DNA from: Flavobacterium sp. H122
GTDB taxonomy: Bacteria > Bacteroidota > Bacteroidia > Flavobacteriales > Flavobacteriaceae
Length of the DNA stretch: 64,000 nt
Direction: 5' to 3'
Assembly (NCBI RefSeq): GCF_004959765.1
Contig: NZ_SJZD01000002.1
Coordinates: 1 to 64,000 of the forward strand
A program made the translations under genes and the position numbers. Numbering within the stretch: position 1 is the stretch's first letter; each line of letters starts with the position of its first letter. Shown one piece after another: positions 61,838-64,000 of this stretch. The notes below the pieces were generated by a model. It was not told the DNA's origin, made no database searches, and saw only the letters and a program-made list of their open reading frames with translations.

Positions 61838-62797
61838 TTACATTACAAAATCCATATCTAACATATCACCAATGTCTTCTCCTGTTGCATCTTTGTATGC
61901 TGCTTCAGTTTGGTGGATATTATCTAAATCGATTGTTCCTTCAAGTTGAATGTTTGAAGCGATATATTTAAAAGTTCTCATTTGTACCCATGCATATCCT
62001 AATCCCAGTGTAAACATCAGGATAATAACATTTACTAACGTTAGTTTGAATATACCTCCGCCGGTTACTGACGTTTTAAAATCAATAGATTCGTTGTTTT
62101 TGTAAAGTTTAAGATTATCGATATAGTATTCTATGATTTCTTTTTGCCACCAAAACATATATACCCCAAAAGTTATTAATGTAAGCAGGTATCCTTTGAT
62201 GTTTAACACAAGGTAATCTGCGCCGTTACCATCATATTTCATTTCAATATCCCCAAATCTGATATTGCCGATGATGTATTTTCTAAGATTGATAATAAAC
62301 CAAGAGCCATAAATTCCAAAAGTAATGATTGTCAGACCGAACCATTTTAGAAAATTCACTATCAATTCGTTTCTGTTACCTCTGTAACCAAAACGAATTC
62401 CTCTCCATGAAGTTCTTGACATACGGTATTTATAGCTGCCGTGTATTGCTATAGGTAAAACGGCAAAAAAGAACAGATAGAAAAGTAATAAGCCAATAAG
62501 AGGCATTCCCATAGTATTGAATATTATGACAATCCCAAATAAAAGAGCGAATAAACCAACAGCCTTTATGAATCCCATAAACATTTCTTTTCCGGTACCG
62601 TGAAACTCAAATGGTGAGTCGTTCAATGTTGTCTGGCTGTATAAGTATTTTAAGTTCTTCTCTTTTGCCCAGGGATAATAAAACCCCAAAGTTAATCCTG
62701 TTAAAAGCCAGTTAATGATAATAATCCCAAAATAGGTTTCGCCTTTTCCCTTAAAATCAATAAGGTAGTTTTTTGATTTAGTTAAATTTTGTTCCAT
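61838..62797 (-). CDS. DUF898 (YjgN-type) membrane protein
   Basis: 319 residues, about eight hydrophobic helices. The N-terminus FKGKGETYFGIIIINWLLTGLTLGFYYPWAKEK is DUF898-typical (seen here across residues 14-46), repeated in related form as GADYLVLNIKGYLLTLITFGVYMFWWQKE near 190-220, an internal duplication. The family has no assigned function; its steady partner is an M48 peptidase, as here. No clear promoter found in the 162-nt gap. Confidence 0.9.
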   Translation of the reverse strand: MEQNLTKSKNYLIDFKGKGETYFGIIIINWLLTGLTLGFYYPWAKEKNLKYLYSQTTLNDSPFEFHGTGKEMFMGFIKAVGLFALLFGIVIIFNTMGMPLIGLLLFYLFFFAVLPIAIHGSYKYRMSRTSWRGIRFGYRGNRNELIVNFLKWFGLTIITFGIYGSWFIINLRKYIIGNIRFGDIEMKYDGNGADYLVLNIKGYLLTLITFGVYMFWWQKEIIEYYIDNLKLYKNNESIDFKTSVTGGGIFKLTLVNVIILMFTLGLGYAWVQMRTFKYIASNIQLEGTIDLDNIHQTEAAYKDATGEDIGDMLDMDFVM

Positions 62798-62911
62798 GAA
62801 TTAGATTAGTTTTTTTATTTCCATGCAATATAAATATTTTTAAATAAAAAATATCTATGAGTTAATTAGTTATAAAAATGTTAGTAATTATGAAAAAGGG
62901 TTTTTATGTTA

Positions 62912-62919
62912 TATCTTTG
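62912..62919 (+). promoter_or_regulatory. -7 promoter element TATCTTTG of the suf operon
   Basis: Exact TAnnTTTG match 40 nt before the sufA ATG; it would start transcription of sufA and sufB. Confidence 0.7.
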
Positions 62920-62959
62920 CGGTTTAAAACGGTTAATTTAGACAAAATCAAAATAAGGG

Positions 62960-63289
62960 ATGATAAAAGTTTCAGAATCAGCGAGTAAGAAAATCATCGA
63001 GATGATGAAAGATGACGGATTCGACGCCTCTACAGACTTCGTAAGAGTAGGAGTAAAAAGCGGAGGTTGTTCAGGCTTGTCTTATGAGTTAAAATTTGAT
63101 AAAGAAATTAATGATAGCGATAAAGTTTTTGAAGACAGCAACGTTAAAATTGCTGTAGAAAAAAAGTCTTATCTGTACTTGATAGGTACAATTTTAGAAT
63201 ACTCGGGAGGTTTAAACGGAAAAGGATTTGTGTTTAACAATCCTAATGCACAAAGAACCTGTGGTTGTGGAGAATCATTCTCCTTATAA
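62960..63289 (+). CDS. sufA: A-type iron-sulfur carrier (HesB/IscA/SufA family)
   Basis: 109 residues. The three conserved Cys are in [11 protein letters not shown] and at the end in [29 protein letters not shown] opens it. These proteins carry assembled clusters to target enzymes. It is followed after 17 nt by sufB, so it fits a SufA role; the IscA/SufA/ErpA types cannot be separated by sequence alone. It has an exact promoter box upstream. Confidence 0.92.
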   Translation: MIKVSESASKKIIEMMKDDGFDASTDFVRVGVKSGGCSGLSYELKFDKEINDSDKVFEDSNVKIAVEKKSYLYLIGTILEYSGGLNGKGFVFNNPNAQRTCGCGESFSL

Positions 63290-63306
63290 TTTTAAATAAA
63301 AAAAAA

Positions 63307-64000
63307 ATGTCAAAATATACAGAGGACGATTTAAAAATCGAACTTGAAAATAAAGAGTACGAGTACGGTTTTTACACTGATATAGAATCGGAAACGTTTC
63401 CTCCGGGGTTAAACGAGGATATCGTACGTGCTATTTCGAAAAAGAAGAATGAGCCGGAATGGATGACTGAATGGCGCCTGGAAGCATTTCGTGTCTGGAA
63501 TGAAATGGTTGAACCGGAATGGGCAAATGTAAAATATGATAAACCTGATTTTCAGGCAGTTTCTTATTATTCGGCACCAAAGAAAAAAGATAAATACGAA
63601 AGCCTTGATGAGGTTGACCCTGAATTACTGGAAACTTTCAAAAAATTAGGGATTTCAATCGACGAGCAAAAGCAATTGGCTGGTGTTGCAGTAGATATCG
63701 TAATGGATTCAGTTTCTGTTGCGACAACTTTCAAAAAGACTTTAGCTGAAAAGGGAATTATTTTCTGTTCAATTTCAGAAGCGATTCAGGAACATCCTGA
63801 ATTGGTTCAAAAATACATCGGAAGCGTTGTGTCGCAAAGAGACAACTTCTATGCAGCTCTGAATTCGGCTGTATTTTCAGATGGATCTTTCTGTTATATC
63901 CCAAAAGGAGTAAGGTGTCCAATGGAATTATCAACGTACTTCCGTATTAACCAAGGAGGTACTGGTCAGTTTGAACGTACCTTGGTAATTGCTGATGAAG
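63307..64000 (+). CDS. sufB: Fe-S cluster assembly scaffold protein SufB (3' partial)
   Basis: The frame opens with ATG at 63307 ([21 protein letters not shown]) and runs off the window end after 231 codons. The sequence [18 protein letters not shown], then [40 protein letters not shown] and [20 protein letters not shown], is SufB without doubt. With SufC and SufD it builds iron-sulfur clusters. Spacing of 17 nt behind sufA puts both in one operon; sufC, sufD and sufS would be expected beyond the window. Confidence 0.97.
   Translation, partial: MSKYTEDDLKIELENKEYEYGFYTDIESETFPPGLNEDIVRAISKKKNEPEWMTEWRLEAFRVWNEMVEPEWANVKYDKPDFQAVSYYSAPKKKDKYESLDEVDPELLETFKKLGISIDEQKQLAGVAVDIVMDSVSVATTFKKTLAEKGIIFCSISEAIQEHPELVQKYIGSVVSQRDNFYAALNSAVFSDGSFCYIPKGVRCPMELSTYFRINQGGTGQFERTLVIADE

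Overview
The window comes from a low-GC member of the Bacteroidetes, almost certainly Flavobacterium or a close relative in the Flavobacteriaceae. The evidence is a SprB-type gliding adhesin with a type IX secretion (T9SS) type-B C-terminal domain next to its PorP/SprF partner, repeated Bacteroidetes-type promoter elements (TAnnTTTG) about 5-25 nt upstream of starts, little sign of Shine-Dalgarno sequences, and family-typical genes (AIM24 proteins, DUF3127, DUF3098 beside ftsX, a thi operon with radical-SAM ThiH). I recognised no tRNA, rRNA, IS element, prophage or CRISPR array. Most of the window looks like core chromosome.

Layout. 1-12.6 kb: gliding/secretion locus with the 3' end of a coiled-coil SprD-position gene, a 3412-residue SprB-like adhesin and sprF. 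12.7-16.5 kb: pgk, a LysM lytic transglycosylase and an ElaA-type acetyltransferase. 16.6-22.2 kb (minus): histidine kinase, FAD oxidoreductase, MtgA, a DUF4349 lipoprotein and a CtpA-type protease. 22.3-24.3 kb: flavin reductase, DUF3127 and aat. 24.4-27.6 kb (minus): a tight four-gene unit of an M48 membrane protease and three AIM24 paralogues. 27.7-28.6 kb: VF530 and DUF1275 proteins. 28.7-36.9 kb (minus): a thiamine operon thiS-C-(propeller gene)-tenI-like-thiD-E-G-H-F behind a TPP riboswitch. 37-41.7 kb: tag, a thioredoxin-like gene, and ftsX-DUF3098-uppP-truB-barrel protein. 41.9-46.3 kb: fumC and leuS. 46.5-48.2 kb: a HypX-like CO-forming enzyme with no hydrogenase genes in view. 48.6-56.2 kb: zinc peptidase, Lrp regulator, saccharopine dehydrogenase-like enzyme, pckA, rnpA and two uncharacterised exported or membrane proteins. 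56.2-62.8 kb (minus): M1 and S8 peptidases, MBL hydrolase, and a second M48 protease paired with a YjgN-type membrane protein. 62.9-64 kb: start of the suf iron-sulfur operon, with sufB running off the end.

How genes work together. SprF is the outer-membrane partner that lets T9SS put SprB on the surface. The thi cluster makes both halves of thiamine phosphate and joins them, under TPP feedback. FtsX, UppP, MtgA, the LysM transglycosylase and CtpA serve the envelope. PckA, FumC and Pgk belong to central carbon metabolism.

The observations I rate most highly are the orphan HypX, the seven-repeat predicted beta-propeller gene inside the thi operon, the hairpin that buries the thiS start codon below the TPP aptamer, the M48 plus triple-AIM24 operon, and promoters nested with terminators in very short intergenic spaces. 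No wholly new system can be claimed from sequence reading alone.
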